In this document: in pieces, positions 23,393 through 31,998 of the stretch
Layout of the letters: the number at the start of each line of letters is the position of its first letter
Numbering within the stretch: the first letter of the stretch is position 1
Assembly: GCA_963723745.1 (NCBI GenBank)
Contig: CAVRRZ010000001.1
Location: 620,001 to 684,000, forward strand
Length of the DNA stretch: 64,000 nt
Direction: 5' to 3'
From: CAVRRZ01 sp963723745
GTDB lineage: Bacteria > Actinomycetota > Actinomycetes > Mycobacteriales > Geodermatophilaceae
The notes under the pieces: generated by a model
Told to the model about the DNA's origin: nothing
Databases searched by the model: none
What the model saw: only the letters and a program-made list of their open reading frames with translations
Translations under genes and position numbers: made by a program

Positions 23393-24202
23393 GTGCCACC
23401 CCGCTCCCCCTACGACAACCTGGTCCACCCGCGAACGGTGAAGAAGCCCGTCCCGCAGGTCGAGGCCGAGCGCGACCTCGTCGTCGAGGACCCCAGTTCC
23501 GGCTTCGTGGGGGCGGTCGTCCGCTGCGAGAAGGACGTCGTCCACCTCGAGGACCGCTTCGGAAAGGTCCGCGGCTACCCGCTCGGCCCCGGCTTCTGGG
23601 TCGACGGCCGTCCCGTCGTCCTCGTGCGGCCGAAACCCGTCGTCCCCACCGCTCCGGCGCGCAGCGCGTCCGGCTCGACCTACCTGGCCGGCGCCCGGGC
23701 GCGGGTCGCCCGGGAGGGGCGGATCTACGTCGAGGGCAAGCACGACGCCGAACTCGTCGAGAAGGTCTGGGGTCACGACCTGCGCATCGAGGGCGTCGTC
23801 GTGGAGCCCCTGCACGGGGTCGACGACCTGCCGGCCATCGTGCGGGAGTTCCGGCCGTCTTCCGGGCGCCGGCTCGGCGTGCTGGTCGACCACCTGGTGA
23901 CCGGCTCCAAGGAGTCGCGGATCGCCGAGCAGATCACCGGCGAGCACGCGCTGGTCGTCGGCCACCCGTTCGTCGACATCTGGCAGGCGGTGAAGCCGTC
24001 GGTCGTCGGCATCAAGGCCTGGCCGCAGGTGCCGAAGGGCGAGGACTGGAAGACCGGCGTCTGCCGGAGGCTCGGCTGGGAGGACGACACCGGGTACGTC
24101 TGGGCGCAGCGCATCCTCGCCCGCGTGCGCACCTGGACCGACCTCGAGCCCACGCTCATCGGCCGGGTCGAGGAGCTGATCGACTTCGTCACGACGGACT
24201 GA
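23393..24202 (+). CDS. DUF3097 family protein
   Basis: A 269-residue protein of the actinobacterial DUF3097 family, function unknown. Characteristic stretches are KPVPQVEAERDLVVEDPSSG, FVGAVVRCEKDVVHLEDRFG, GRIYVEGKHDAELVEKVWG, GVLVDHLVTGSKESRIAEQI and VGIKAWPQVPKGEDWKTGV. The Toprim-like motif VEGKHDAELVEKVWG followed later by GVLVDHLVTGSKE resembles nucleotide- or metal-binding acidic clusters of Toprim proteins, which is a suggestion only. GTG at 23393 has no ribosome site but follows a -10-like TAGCGT by 6 bases. It is the only gene of its transcript and converges on the FtsX-type gene. Confidence 0.85.
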   Translation: MPPRSPYDNLVHPRTVKKPVPQVEAERDLVVEDPSSGFVGAVVRCEKDVVHLEDRFGKVRGYPLGPGFWVDGRPVVLVRPKPVVPTAPARSASGSTYLAGARARVAREGRIYVEGKHDAELVEKVWGHDLRIEGVVVEPLHGVDDLPAIVREFRPSSGRRLGVLVDHLVTGSKESRIAEQITGEHALVVGHPFVDIWQAVKPSVVGIKAWPQVPKGEDWKTGVCRRLGWEDDTGYVWAQRILARVRTWTDLEPTLIGRVEELIDFVTTD

Positions 24203-24209
24203 CGAGGTC

Positions 24210-24246
24210 GACCGGCCCGGCTGGTCGACCGGCGGTCGGGCCGGTC
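24210..24246. terminator. Bidirectional hairpin between convergent genes
   Basis: GACCGGCCCG (24210-24219) pairs perfectly with 24237-24246 across a 17-base loop. It spans the 42-base gap between the DUF3097 stop and the stop of the permease gene and can serve both. Confidence 0.6.
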
Positions 24247-26890
24247 ACGCCAGCCTCCGGACCATCGGCAGCCGGGTGCGGACGGCGAGCGCCGTGACGA
24301 GCACCGCCAGCAGCGGCACGCCCACCCCGACCCCGGCGAGCAGCGCCCACGGGATGTCCACGACCGGCTCCGCCCCCGAGCCGTAGTCCTCGCTGGTCAG
24401 CGGGTAGGCCACCGCGATGCCGGGCGCGAGACCGACGACCAGACCGGCCAGCGACCCGAGGCCACCGACGACCGCCGCCGCCCCCATCGCGACGCGACGG
24501 CGGGTCCTCGGCGCGGCGCCCACGGCGGCGAGCGTCGCGAAGTCCGGCCGGGCATCGGTGAGCGCGAGCCCGGTCGCCGTCAGCGTCGCCACGAGCACCA
24601 GCACCGCGCCCAGGACGAAGAGCACCAGCCTCGCCGCCGCCAGCCCGTCGGACCAGCCGCGCTCGACGTACACCCAGGTCGACGGCGACAGCGCGGCCGC
24701 CGCCTCGCTGAGCTCGCGCTCCTGCTCGGGGGTGACGGGGTCGGCGGGCCCGCCGATCACCAGCGTGGTCGGGACCATCTCCACGGGCAGCCGGTCGGCC
24801 AGCGCGGTCGGCACGACGAGGAACGCCGGCAGCGAGGCCGTGTCCGGTGGCAGGGCGAACTCGACGGCCGGGAGGGCGACCACGGCGGTCTCCTCGGGTG
24901 CCGACGCGGCGGGGTCGTAGCGCACGGCCGACAGCACCAGGACGCCGCCGTCCACGACCCCGCTGCCCACGACCACCGCCCGGCCGGCGTCGAGGGCGTC
25001 CCCGACGCCGTCGGCCAGCGCTGCCGGGTACAGCGCCCGGGCGGCGTCCGGGTCCATCACCGTGACCGCACCGCCGACCGTCACCTGCACGGGCACGTCG
25101 GGCCACCACATGCACTCGCCGATGGGGCCGGCGCAGTCGCCCGCCCGCGGTTCGAGGGCGACGTCGCCGGAGCCGGTCGAGGCCGGCGTCCGGATCCGGT
25201 GCACCTCGCGCCCGGGCACCTGCGCGGCGGCCACCCGCTCGAGGTCGGCCACGAGGTCGGTCTCCCCACCGGCCATCACCAGCGCCGTGCCCATCGGCGC
25301 CTGCGGCTGGTAGTCGCGGGAGGACTGGGCGCTGTCGCTGGCGCTGCCGATACCCAGCGCCGTCACCCCCGCGACGGTCGCCATCACGGCGGCCACCGCG
25401 GGCGCCGTCCGGCCCCGGTTGCGGGTGGCGTCGCGGACGGCGAGCCGGCCGCCGACGGGCAGGTGGCCGGCCAGGGGAGCCAGCAGCCCGACGAGCCACG
25501 GGGCGGCGACCACCACGCCCAGCACGAGCAGGACCGCTCCCCCGGCCACGCCGAGCTCGGTGCCCTGCGCACCCACGACGACCAGCGCCAGACCCGCCCC
25601 GGCCAGCAGCAGGCCCAGCACCGGCGACCGCCACGAGGTGCGCACCTGGCCGCGCCGGCCGGCGAGGGTCTCGACCACGTCGGTCCGTGCCGCCTGCCGA
25701 GCCGGCACGTACGCGGCCCCGAGGGCGGCGACGACACCGACCGCGGCAGTCAGCAGGACCTGGTCGACCGGGACGTCGAAGGGACCGAGCATCCGGTCGA
25801 AGGCACCCTCGATGACCGGCACCGCGAGGCGGGCCAGCGCCACGCCGAGGACGGCGCCGGCCACGGCGGCCCCCGCGCCCAGCACGACGCCCCCGGCGAG
25901 CACGACCCGGCGCAGGTCCGCGGGCTGGCCACCGGCGGCGGCGAGCAGCGCGAGATCGCGCTTCTGCCGCCGGACGCCGACGGCGAACGCCGGCCCGGCG
26001 AGCAGGACGACCTCCAGGACGACGGAGACCACGATCAGCGCGAGCACGGCCCGGCCGGCGCCACCCGCCGACCCGCCCGACGACCCGTCCGCCGCCGGGA
26101 TGCCCGGGGGCAGCCACGCCGACTCGGGCGGCGGGTCCCGGACCACGTCGGCGGAGACGACCGCGAGCCCCTGCTCGTTGAGCGCGCGCACCGCGGGCCA
26201 GCCGAGGCCGCCGGGCACGTCGGCGAAGAACTCGACCCGGGGCTCGGTGAGCAGGTCCGCGGCCGAGCGGGGCAGCGCCAGCAGGGCGGCGCCCTCGGCG
26301 CGGTGTACCCGGAGAACCCCCACCACCTCCATCGGCACGTCGTCCCGCGTCACCGCGATCTCGTCGCCCACGGCGACACCCCGCCCGGCGATCTCGGGGC
26401 TGACCGCGACCTCGCCGGTCGCCGCGGGGAGCCGCCCCGCGAGCACCTCGGAGGCACCGGCCCGCAGCGGATCACCGAGGTCGTCGGCGATGCCGAGGAC
26501 CTGGGCGTAGCCGTGCTCGGTGCGGTAGAGGAGACGGCCCTCGGCCGCCTGCCGCACGGTGCTGCCGGCGGGGAGCTGCGCCCGGATCTCGGACGCGCTC
26601 CACGCCGGGGTGGCCGGCTCGCCCGGATCGCCCCAGGAGGCCCCCGTGGCCGGGTCGACGTGGATCGGCTGGCGCGCCTGACCCACGATCCTCGCGTCGG
26701 CCGACCCCACGGTGCCCGGCAGCGCCTCGACGGGGGTGACGTCGTTGGTGCGCAGCAGCGTGGTGGCCGCCACGACGGCCAGCACCGGGAGCCCGACCAT
26801 GGTGATCACCAGCAGGCTGCGGCCCCGGTGCCGGAGGGCGTCGCGCCGGGCGATGCGCAGCGCCAGCCGCCACCGCGCCACCCAGCTCAC
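24245..26890 (-). CDS. FtsX-like ABC transporter permease
   Basis: An 881-residue membrane protein with two FtsX/MacB-type domains, each with a large extracellular part. It begins WRLALRIARRDALRHRGRSL, the usual cytoplasmic lead into TM1 (LLVITMVGLPVLAVVAATTL); repeated FtsX cores include VGVRRQKRDLALLAAAGGQP and a second copy of the N-terminal pattern, VRDATRNRGRTAPAVAAVMA. GTG 26890 overlaps the ATPase stop. With the ATPase and PadR it forms a three-gene operon. Such pairs work in mechanotransmission or drug/peptide extrusion rather than import; substrate unknown. Confidence 0.88.
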   Translation of the reverse strand: MSWVARWRLALRIARRDALRHRGRSLLVITMVGLPVLAVVAATTLLRTNDVTPVEALPGTVGSADARIVGQARQPIHVDPATGASWGDPGEPATPAWSASEIRAQLPAGSTVRQAAEGRLLYRTEHGYAQVLGIADDLGDPLRAGASEVLAGRLPAATGEVAVSPEIAGRGVAVGDEIAVTRDDVPMEVVGVLRVHRAEGAALLALPRSAADLLTEPRVEFFADVPGGLGWPAVRALNEQGLAVVSADVVRDPPPESAWLPPGIPAADGSSGGSAGGAGRAVLALIVVSVVLEVVLLAGPAFAVGVRRQKRDLALLAAAGGQPADLRRVVLAGGVVLGAGAAVAGAVLGVALARLAVPVIEGAFDRMLGPFDVPVDQVLLTAAVGVVAALGAAYVPARQAARTDVVETLAGRRGQVRTSWRSPVLGLLLAGAGLALVVVGAQGTELGVAGGAVLLVLGVVVAAPWLVGLLAPLAGHLPVGGRLAVRDATRNRGRTAPAVAAVMATVAGVTALGIGSASDSAQSSRDYQPQAPMGTALVMAGGETDLVADLERVAAAQVPGREVHRIRTPASTGSGDVALEPRAGDCAGPIGECMWWPDVPVQVTVGGAVTVMDPDAARALYPAALADGVGDALDAGRAVVVGSGVVDGGVLVLSAVRYDPAASAPEETAVVALPAVEFALPPDTASLPAFLVVPTALADRLPVEMVPTTLVIGGPADPVTPEQERELSEAAAALSPSTWVYVERGWSDGLAAARLVLFVLGAVLVLVATLTATGLALTDARPDFATLAAVGAAPRTRRRVAMGAAAVVGGLGSLAGLVVGLAPGIAVAYPLTSEDYGSGAEPVVDIPWALLAGVGVGVPLLAVLVTALAVRTRLPMVRRLA

Positions 26891-27615
26891 CGGTCACCGC
26901 CGCTGAACAGCAGCGACTCCGCCTGCGGGGCGGGGCCGCTCTGGTCGACGACGACGCCGTCGCGGAGGAAGACGACCCGATCGGCCCAGGCTGCGTGCCG
27001 CGCGTCGTGGGTGACCAGCACCCCTGCCGCGCCCGCCTCGCACCGTGCGCGGAGGACGCGGAGGACCTCCTCCCCCGTCGTCGAGTCCAGCGCTCCGGTC
27101 GGTTCGTCGGCCAGCAACAGGCGGCGCGGCCCGACCAGTGCCCGCGCGATGGCGACCCGTTGCTGCTGGCCGCCGGAGAGTTCGTCGGGGAACCTCCCCG
27201 ACAGTCCACCCACGCCCACCTCGTCCAGGGCGCCGAGGGCCTGGTGCCGGGCGGCCCGGCTCCGGACGCCGTCGAGCTCCAGCGGCAGCGCCACGTTCTC
27301 GAGCGCAGTCAACGAGGGCAGCAGGTTCAGGTCCTGGAAGACGTAACCGACGCTGCGCCGGCGGACGGCGGCGACGTCGGCGGGCCGGAGACCCGCCAGG
27401 TCGCGGCCCTCGACGGACACCAAGCCCGTCGTCGGGCGGTCGAGGCCGCCGGCGAGGTGCAGCAGGGTCGACTTGCCCGAACCGGACGGCCCCATGACCG
27501 TGACCAGCTCGCCGGCGTGCACGGCAAGGTCGACCCCGCGCAGCGCGTGGACCACCGCCTCACCCTGCCGGTGCTCGCGGGTGACTCCGGACAGCAGCAG
27601 CACCGGGGCGCTCAT
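26887..27615 (-). CDS. ABC transporter ATPase (LolD/MacB type)
   Basis: A 242-residue ATPase. Walker A is VMGPSGSGKSTLLHLAGGLD, the Q-loop YVFQDLNLLPSLTALENVAL, the signature ELSGGQQQRVAIARAL, Walker B RLLLADEPTGALDSTTGEEV and the switch His in VLVTHDARHA. The GLDRPTxG and LLPxLTAxENVALPLEL forms are those of ATPases that drive FtsX/MacB/LolCE permeases, matching the gene next door. ATG at 27615 overlaps the PadR stop (ATGA); its own stop overlaps the permease start. Confidence 0.92.
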   Translation of the reverse strand: MSAPVLLLSGVTREHRQGEAVVHALRGVDLAVHAGELVTVMGPSGSGKSTLLHLAGGLDRPTTGLVSVEGRDLAGLRPADVAAVRRRSVGYVFQDLNLLPSLTALENVALPLELDGVRSRAARHQALGALDEVGVGGLSGRFPDELSGGQQQRVAIARALVGPRRLLLADEPTGALDSTTGEEVLRVLRARCEAGAAGVLVTHDARHAAWADRVVFLRDGVVVDQSGPAPQAESLLFSGGDR

Positions 27616-28187
27616 CGCCGCACCTGCTCGGCGGTCGAGACGGACGCCACGTTCTGCCGGCGGGTGGCCGCGGCGCGGCCGACCCGGGCCTCGCAGTGAT
27701 CGAGCCAGCGGATCTCGGCCTCGGCGCGGAAGACCAGCGAGTCGAGCACCAGGGTCCAGGCGAGGTCGGCCTCGGCGTCGGTGGCCCGCCCCTTGAGCCG
27801 GGTGAGCTCCTGCAGCGTGGTCATGGTCGCGGTGCGCTGGGTCTGCACGACGCCCAGGACGTCGACGCCTGGAGTAGTGACCGCCAGCGCGAGCTTGATG
27901 GAGAGCTCGTCGCGAGGCGCGCTCTTCGCACTGACGGGCGAGCGAAACCAGGCGTTCAGCTCGTCCCGGCCGTCGTCGGTGATCCGGTAGGCGATCCGGC
28001 CCTCGGCGTCCGCGTCGCCGTCCTGCGCGACGAGGCCGTCGCGCTGGAGCCGGTCGAGCGTGGAGTAGACCTGGCCGACGTTCAGCGGCCAGGTCGCCCC
28101 GGTGGCCGCGTCGAACTCGGCACGCAGCTGGTACCCGTGGCTGGGTCCGCGCTCCAGGAGGGCGAGCAACCCGTGCTTGATGGACAT
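27612..28187 (-). CDS. PadR-family transcriptional regulator
   Basis: A 191-residue PadR regulator. The winged helix is at the N-terminus: MSIKHGLLALLERGPSHGYQ, LRAEFDAATGATWPLNVGQV and YSTLDRLQRDGLVAQDG; a C-terminal helical dimerisation domain follows (MTTLQELTRLKGRATDAEAD, LVFRAEAEIRWLDHCEARV). ATG 28187 is chosen over the upstream ATG at 28217 because the longer form would be encoded across a perfect tandem operator (28190-28213). It heads the padR-ABC operon with 4-nt overlaps, the classic arrangement in which PadR represses an exporter. Confidence 0.9.
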   Translation of the reverse strand: MSIKHGLLALLERGPSHGYQLRAEFDAATGATWPLNVGQVYSTLDRLQRDGLVAQDGDADAEGRIAYRITDDGRDELNAWFRSPVSAKSAPRDELSIKLALAVTTPGVDVLGVVQTQRTATMTTLQELTRLKGRATDAEADLAWTLVLDSLVFRAEAEIRWLDHCEARVGRAAATRRQNVASVSTAEQVRR

Positions 28188-28189
28188 GG

Positions 28190-28213
28190 ATACGGAGTAT
28201 GCATACCGCGTAT
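28190..28213. promoter_or_regulatory. Tandem ATAC-N3-GTAT operators touching the padR start
   Basis: ATACGGAGTAT (28190-28200) and ATACCGCGTAT (28203-28213) are two perfect 4-bp-arm palindromes 13 bp apart; their junction GTATGCATAC is itself a palindrome. They start 3 bases before the padR ATG. ATAC/GTAT arms are typical of PadR operators, so autorepression is likely. Confidence 0.75.
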
Positions 28214-28251
28214 GCACGCGTCCAGCCCCATCAGCACGACACGCTCACGGC

Positions 28252-28289
28252 GGCGTGCGGGGGCGCGGAGATCCGCGCCCCGGCACGCC
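28252..28289 (-). terminator. Hairpin terminator after the aldo/keto reductase gene
   Basis: Inner arms GGGGCGCGGA (28260-28269) and TCCGCGCCCC (28272-28281) with outer arms GGCGTGC/GCACGCC give a long GC hairpin 6 bases beyond the reductase stop, insulating the padR promoter. Confidence 0.65.
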
Positions 28290-28294
28290 TCGGG

Positions 28295-29131
28295 TCAACT
28301 CGGGATGTAGTCGAAGCTGTCGGGATCGGGGCCGGTGCGCTCGCCGCGGTCGAGAGCGGTGATCGCGGCCATCGCCGACTCGTCGAGCTCGAAGTCGAAG
28401 ATCGCGAAGTTCTCCTCGATGCGACCGCGGTTGACCGACTTCGGGAAGACGACGTCGCCACGCTGCACGTGCCAGCGCAGCACGACCTGCGCCGGCGTCC
28501 GGCCGACGGCCTCGGCGACCTGACGGACCGCCGGGTCGTCGTTCACCTTGCCCTTGGCGATCGGCGCCCAGGCCTCTGTGACGATCCCGTGGTCGGCGTC
28601 GAACCGGCGCAGCTCCTCCTGACCGAGGTAGGGGTGCACCTCGATCTGGTTGACCGCCGGCGTGACCTCGGAGGCCGCGGACAGGTTTCGCAGGTGGGCG
28701 GCCTGGAAGTTGGACACCCCGATCGCCTTGACCCGGCCGCCGGCGTAGATCTCCTCCATCACCTTCCAGCGCTGCACGTAGTCGCTGACGCCGGGCAGTG
28801 GCCAGTGGATCAGGAACAGATCGAGGTAGTCCGTGCCCAGCTCGGTCAGCGTCCGGTCGAACGACCGCAGGATCTCGTCGCGCTCCAGCCGGTTGTTGTT
28901 GAGCTTGCTGGTGACGAAGACCTCGTCGCGTGGGATGCCCGCGTCGCGGATGCCTTGGCCGACCCCGGCCTCGTTGCCGTACATCTGCGCGGTGTCGATG
29001 TGCCGGTACCCCACCTCGAGCGCCGTCCGCGTCGCCGCCGCGGTCTCCTCCGGCGGGATCTGGAAGACACCGAAGCCGAGCTGCGGGATCTCGACGCCGT
29101 TGTTCAGTCGGACGGTGGGCACCGAAGTCAT
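28295..29131 (-). CDS. Aldo/keto reductase
   Basis: A 278-residue NADPH-dependent aldo/keto reductase of the 2,5-diketo-gluconate-reductase-like group. The catalytic tetrad is Asp46 and Tyr51 (HIDTAQMYGNE), Lys76 (VFVTSKL) and His109 (LFLIHWP). The cofactor end is VFPKSVNRGRIEENFAIFD. ATG at 29131 has AGGAG 8 bases before it. The substrate cannot be named; family members reduce aldehydes, ketosugars and methylglyoxal. The gene stands alone, with a hairpin downstream and 109 bases to the MFS gene upstream. Confidence 0.9.
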   Translation of the reverse strand: MTSVPTVRLNNGVEIPQLGFGVFQIPPEETAAATRTALEVGYRHIDTAQMYGNEAGVGQGIRDAGIPRDEVFVTSKLNNNRLERDEILRSFDRTLTELGTDYLDLFLIHWPLPGVSDYVQRWKVMEEIYAGGRVKAIGVSNFQAAHLRNLSAASEVTPAVNQIEVHPYLGQEELRRFDADHGIVTEAWAPIAKGKVNDDPAVRQVAEAVGRTPAQVVLRWHVQRGDVVFPKSVNRGRIEENFAIFDFELDESAMAAITALDRGERTGPDPDSFDYIPS

Positions 29132-29240
29132 GCGGGCTGCTCCTGGGATCGTCGTGGCCGGCGGTCGCTCCGCCGCCTCAGAAGTAGACCAGCAGGGCCG
29201 GCCGAAACCCGCTCGGCGGCCGGCGGACGGACGATCTCGC

Positions 29241-30473
29241 TCACGCCGCCACCGTCCGGGCGGGCGACACGGGGCGGCGCAGCAACGGCGCGCCCGCCAC
29301 AGCGAGCAGGGCGGCGAGCGCCGCGGCACCGGCCGGGACGACGAAGGCGGTCTCGGCGCCCCAGAGGTCGACGGCGAGGCCGGCGACGGCGGCCCCGGCG
29401 GTCACGCCGAGGGTGAGCCCGGTCGACGTCCAGGCCAGGCCCTCGTTGACCGCCGACCGCGGCATCCGGGACTCGACGAACGTCAACCCGGCGACCAGCA
29501 CGGGCGCGATCGCCATACCGGCCACGACGGCGGTGACCACCAGCCCGGCCAGCGAGTCCACGAGCAGGAACCCCTGCGCGGCGATGCCGAAGAACACCGC
29601 GCAGCCGATGAACCGGGCGGCCAGCGTGCCCCGCAACGGGGCGACGCCGTAGACGAGGCCGGCCAGCAGGCTGCCCGCGGCGTACGCGGCCAGTGCGACA
29701 CCGGCCATGACGGGCGCGCCCTCCTCGTCGGCGTAGGCGATCACGACGACGTCCATGGCGCCGAAGACCGTGCCCACGGCCAGGTAGGACACGGCCACCA
29801 CCAGGACGGCGGGGCTCAGCACCGCCCAGCGGCTCACGCTGACGGCGGGATCGGGGGCGGAGACCGGCGGCTCGCTGTCCCGCAGCCCGGACAGCCAGAG
29901 GGAGCCGGCGACGCCGAGCAGCAGGCCGGCGAGGAAACCCGCGGGCGGGACGATCAGCGCCGCGAGGAGCGTGACCAGCGGTGGACCGACGACGAACACC
30001 ATCTCGTCGACCACCGACTCGAAGGCGAAGGCGGTCTGCCGGCGGCGCTCGTCGTCGGACAGGGCGAAGGCCCAGCGGGCGCGCACCAGCGAGCCGATGT
30101 TCGGGGCGCAGCAGCCGGTGAGGGCTGCGAGCACGAACCAGGACCAGCGAGGGGCGTCGGCGACGACCGCGGTGACGAAGAGCAGGCCGAGCACCAGGTA
30201 GCCCAGCGTGGCGACGCGGAGCACGGCGCTCTGCCCGCGCCGGTCCATGGCCCGCGCCCAGAGCGGTCCGGCGAGGGAACCGAACAGCGCGAGGGTGCCG
30301 GCGACGGCGCCGGCGAGGCCGTAGCTGCCGGTCTCGCCGGCGACGAGGAGGACTGCGCCGAGGCCGAGGGTGGCGATCGGCAGCCGGGCGACGGCCGCCG
30401 AGGGAGCGAAGGATCGGGCTCCGGGGACCTCGAAGAGCTGCGCGTACGGAGCGAAGACGGTGCGGGGCGACAC
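29241..30473 (-). CDS. MFS transporter
   Basis: A 410-residue, 12-helix major facilitator. It starts VSPRTVFAPYAQLFEVPGAR, a lead common to actinobacterial MFS proteins of unknown substrate. The loop 2-3 motif is WARAMDRRGQSAVLRVATLG, and the central loop DDERRRQTAFAFESVVDEMV (helices 4-5) is conserved in this subgroup. Starts at GTG 30473 or GTG 30497 are both possible; the former places AGGAAG about 16 bases upstream, so the choice is weak. Divergent from moaA, sharing a 193-base promoter gap with an 14-bp stem hairpin at 30530-30567. Confidence 0.82.
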   Translation of the reverse strand: MSPRTVFAPYAQLFEVPGARSFAPSAAVARLPIATLGLGAVLLVAGETGSYGLAGAVAGTLALFGSLAGPLWARAMDRRGQSAVLRVATLGYLVLGLLFVTAVVADAPRWSWFVLAALTGCCAPNIGSLVRARWAFALSDDERRRQTAFAFESVVDEMVFVVGPPLVTLLAALIVPPAGFLAGLLLGVAGSLWLSGLRDSEPPVSAPDPAVSVSRWAVLSPAVLVVAVSYLAVGTVFGAMDVVVIAYADEEGAPVMAGVALAAYAAGSLLAGLVYGVAPLRGTLAARFIGCAVFFGIAAQGFLLVDSLAGLVVTAVVAGMAIAPVLVAGLTFVESRMPRSAVNEGLAWTSTGLTLGVTAGAAVAGLAVDLWGAETAFVVPAGAAALAALLAVAGAPLLRRPVSPARTVAA

Positions 30474-30529
30474 GGCTTTCTCGCGCTTCCTGGCCACGAG
30501 CGAGTGCGGGCGTGCCCCGCCGTGTCTCT

Positions 30530-30567
30530 CGGGTGGCGGTTGCGACGGTAGCAACGCCCGCCACCCG
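30530..30567. other. Bulged inverted repeat in the MFS-moaA promoter gap
   Basis: CGGGTGGCG and GTTGC (30530-30543) pair with GCAAC (30551-30555) and CGCCACCCG (30559-30567), giving a 14-bp stem with a 3-base bulge and 7-base loop. It lies 100 bases before moaA and 57 bases before the MFS start. It could be an operator or a transcript-end hairpin. I could not fit it to the Moco riboswitch. Confidence 0.5.
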
Positions 30568-30666
30568 ATTTCGTCTCGATCCGAGCGTCGAGCCCGGGGC
30601 ATCGGTCCGGATGCCGGTCCGCCCAAGATCACCCACGATCCGTCGTCCGCTACTAGTCTCGACGAG

Positions 30667-31719
30667 GTGACCTCGACCTCCCTGCCGGACCCGCGGCCCC
30701 GGCCCCTTCTCGAAGGGGCGCCGGCGACCGGCGGGCTGGTCGACCGACACGGTCGCGTCGCCACCGATCTGCGGGTCTCGCTGACCGACCGGTGCAACCT
30801 GCGCTGCACCTACTGCATGCCACCCGAGGGCCTGGACTGGCTGCCCAAGGTGGAGGTGCTCACCGACGACGAGATCGCGCGGCTGGTCCGCATCGGCGTG
30901 GAGCAGCTGGGCATCCGCGAGGTGCGCTTCACCGGCGGGGAGCCCCTGCTGCGCCCGGGCCTGGTCGGCATCGTGGCCGCGACGACCGCGCTCTCGCCAC
31001 GGCCGGAGGTGTCGCTGACGACCAACGCGATCGGGCTCGCCCGGGTCGCGCCGGCCCTGGCCGCGGCCGGCCTCGACCGCATCAACGTCAGCCTCGACAC
31101 CCTCGACCCGATCCGCTTCAAGCAGCTCACGCACCGCGACCGGCTCGACGACGTGCTGGCCGGGCTGCGCGCCGCGCAGGTCGCCGGGCTCACCCCGGTG
31201 AAGGTGAACGCGGTGCTGCTGCGCGGCATGAACGAGGACGACGCCGTCCCGCTGCTGGACTTCTGCCTCGAGCACGGCTATCAACTGCGCTTCATCGAGC
31301 AGATGCCGCTGGACGCCCACCACGCCTGGACGCGCGGCGAGATGGTCACCGCCGAGGACATCCTGGCGCGGCTGAGGACGGCGCACACCCTCACCCCGGA
31401 CGGCGAGGAGCGCGGCTCGGCGCCGGCCGAGCGCTGGCTGGTCGACGGCGGCCCGGCGACGGTCGGCGTGATCGCCTCGGTCACCCGCTCCTTCTGCGGC
31501 GCCTGCGACCGGACCCGCCTGACCGCCGACGGCCAGGTGCGCAACTGCCTGTTCGCCCGCGAGGAGTCCGACCTGCGGGGGCCGATGCGCGAGGGTGCCA
31601 GCGACGACGAGCTGGCCCAGCGGTGGCGGGTGGCCACGCTCGGCAAGCTGCCCGGGCACGGCATCGACGACCCGAGCTTCCTGCAGCCGGCCCGGCCCAT
31701 GTCCGCGATCGGAGGGTGA
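30667..31719 (+). CDS. moaA: GTP 3',8-cyclase MoaA
   Basis: First enzyme of molybdopterin synthesis, a radical-SAM protein converting GTP to 3',8-cyclo-dihydro-GTP. 350 residues. The N-terminal cluster is Cys43-Cys47-Cys50 (RCNLRCTYCM); the C-terminal cluster is in SFCGACDRTRLTADGQVRNC; the protein ends in GG (MSAIGG), as in most MoaA. FTGGEPLLRPGL binds SAM. GTG 30667 follows a TAGTCT -10-like hexamer by 7 bases, suggesting a leaderless message. The stop overlaps moaD. The pathway partner moaC is not in the window. Confidence 0.95.
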   Translation: MTSTSLPDPRPRPLLEGAPATGGLVDRHGRVATDLRVSLTDRCNLRCTYCMPPEGLDWLPKVEVLTDDEIARLVRIGVEQLGIREVRFTGGEPLLRPGLVGIVAATTALSPRPEVSLTTNAIGLARVAPALAAAGLDRINVSLDTLDPIRFKQLTHRDRLDDVLAGLRAAQVAGLTPVKVNAVLLRGMNEDDAVPLLDFCLEHGYQLRFIEQMPLDAHHAWTRGEMVTAEDILARLRTAHTLTPDGEERGSAPAERWLVDGGPATVGVIASVTRSFCGACDRTRLTADGQVRNCLFAREESDLRGPMREGASDDELAQRWRVATLGKLPGHGIDDPSFLQPARPMSAIGG

Positions 31720-31961
31720 GCGTGCCCGTCGTCCGCTACTTCGCCGGCGCCCGCGCCGCGGCCGGGGTCGACACCGAAGAGCGATCGGCCGCGACCCTCG
31801 ACGAGCTGGTCACCGCTCTGGCCGAGGCGCACGGCGAGAAGCTCGCCCGGGTGCTGCCCGCCTGTTCCTTCCTGGTCGACGGAACCACCACGCGCGACGG
31901 GGCGTTGGTGCTCTCACCCGGGGCCGTGGTCGACGTGCTCCCCCCGTTCGCGGGGGGTTGA
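31716..31961 (+). CDS. moaD: Molybdopterin synthase sulfur carrier subunit MoaD
   Basis: An 81-residue ubiquitin-fold protein, small subunit of molybdopterin synthase, carrying sulfur as a C-terminal thiocarboxylate. It has VPVVRYFAGARAAAGVDTEE and ends LSPGAVVDVLPPFAGG, with the obligatory GlyGly terminus. GTG 31716 overlaps the moaA stop (GTGA); a second GTG at 31722 is possible. Its partner MoaE is 260 bases further, on the opposite strand. Confidence 0.92.
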   Translation: MSVPVVRYFAGARAAAGVDTEERSAATLDELVTALAEAHGEKLARVLPACSFLVDGTTTRDGALVLSPGAVVDVLPPFAGG

Positions 31962-31998
31962 CCGTGGCCGGTCCGGTCGGTCGCAGCGAGGAGGAACG

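Noticed and set aside
30530..30567. Moco riboswitch upstream of moaA
   Set aside because: A single bulged stem does not match the multi-helix consensus that I know, and I cannot run a covariance search.
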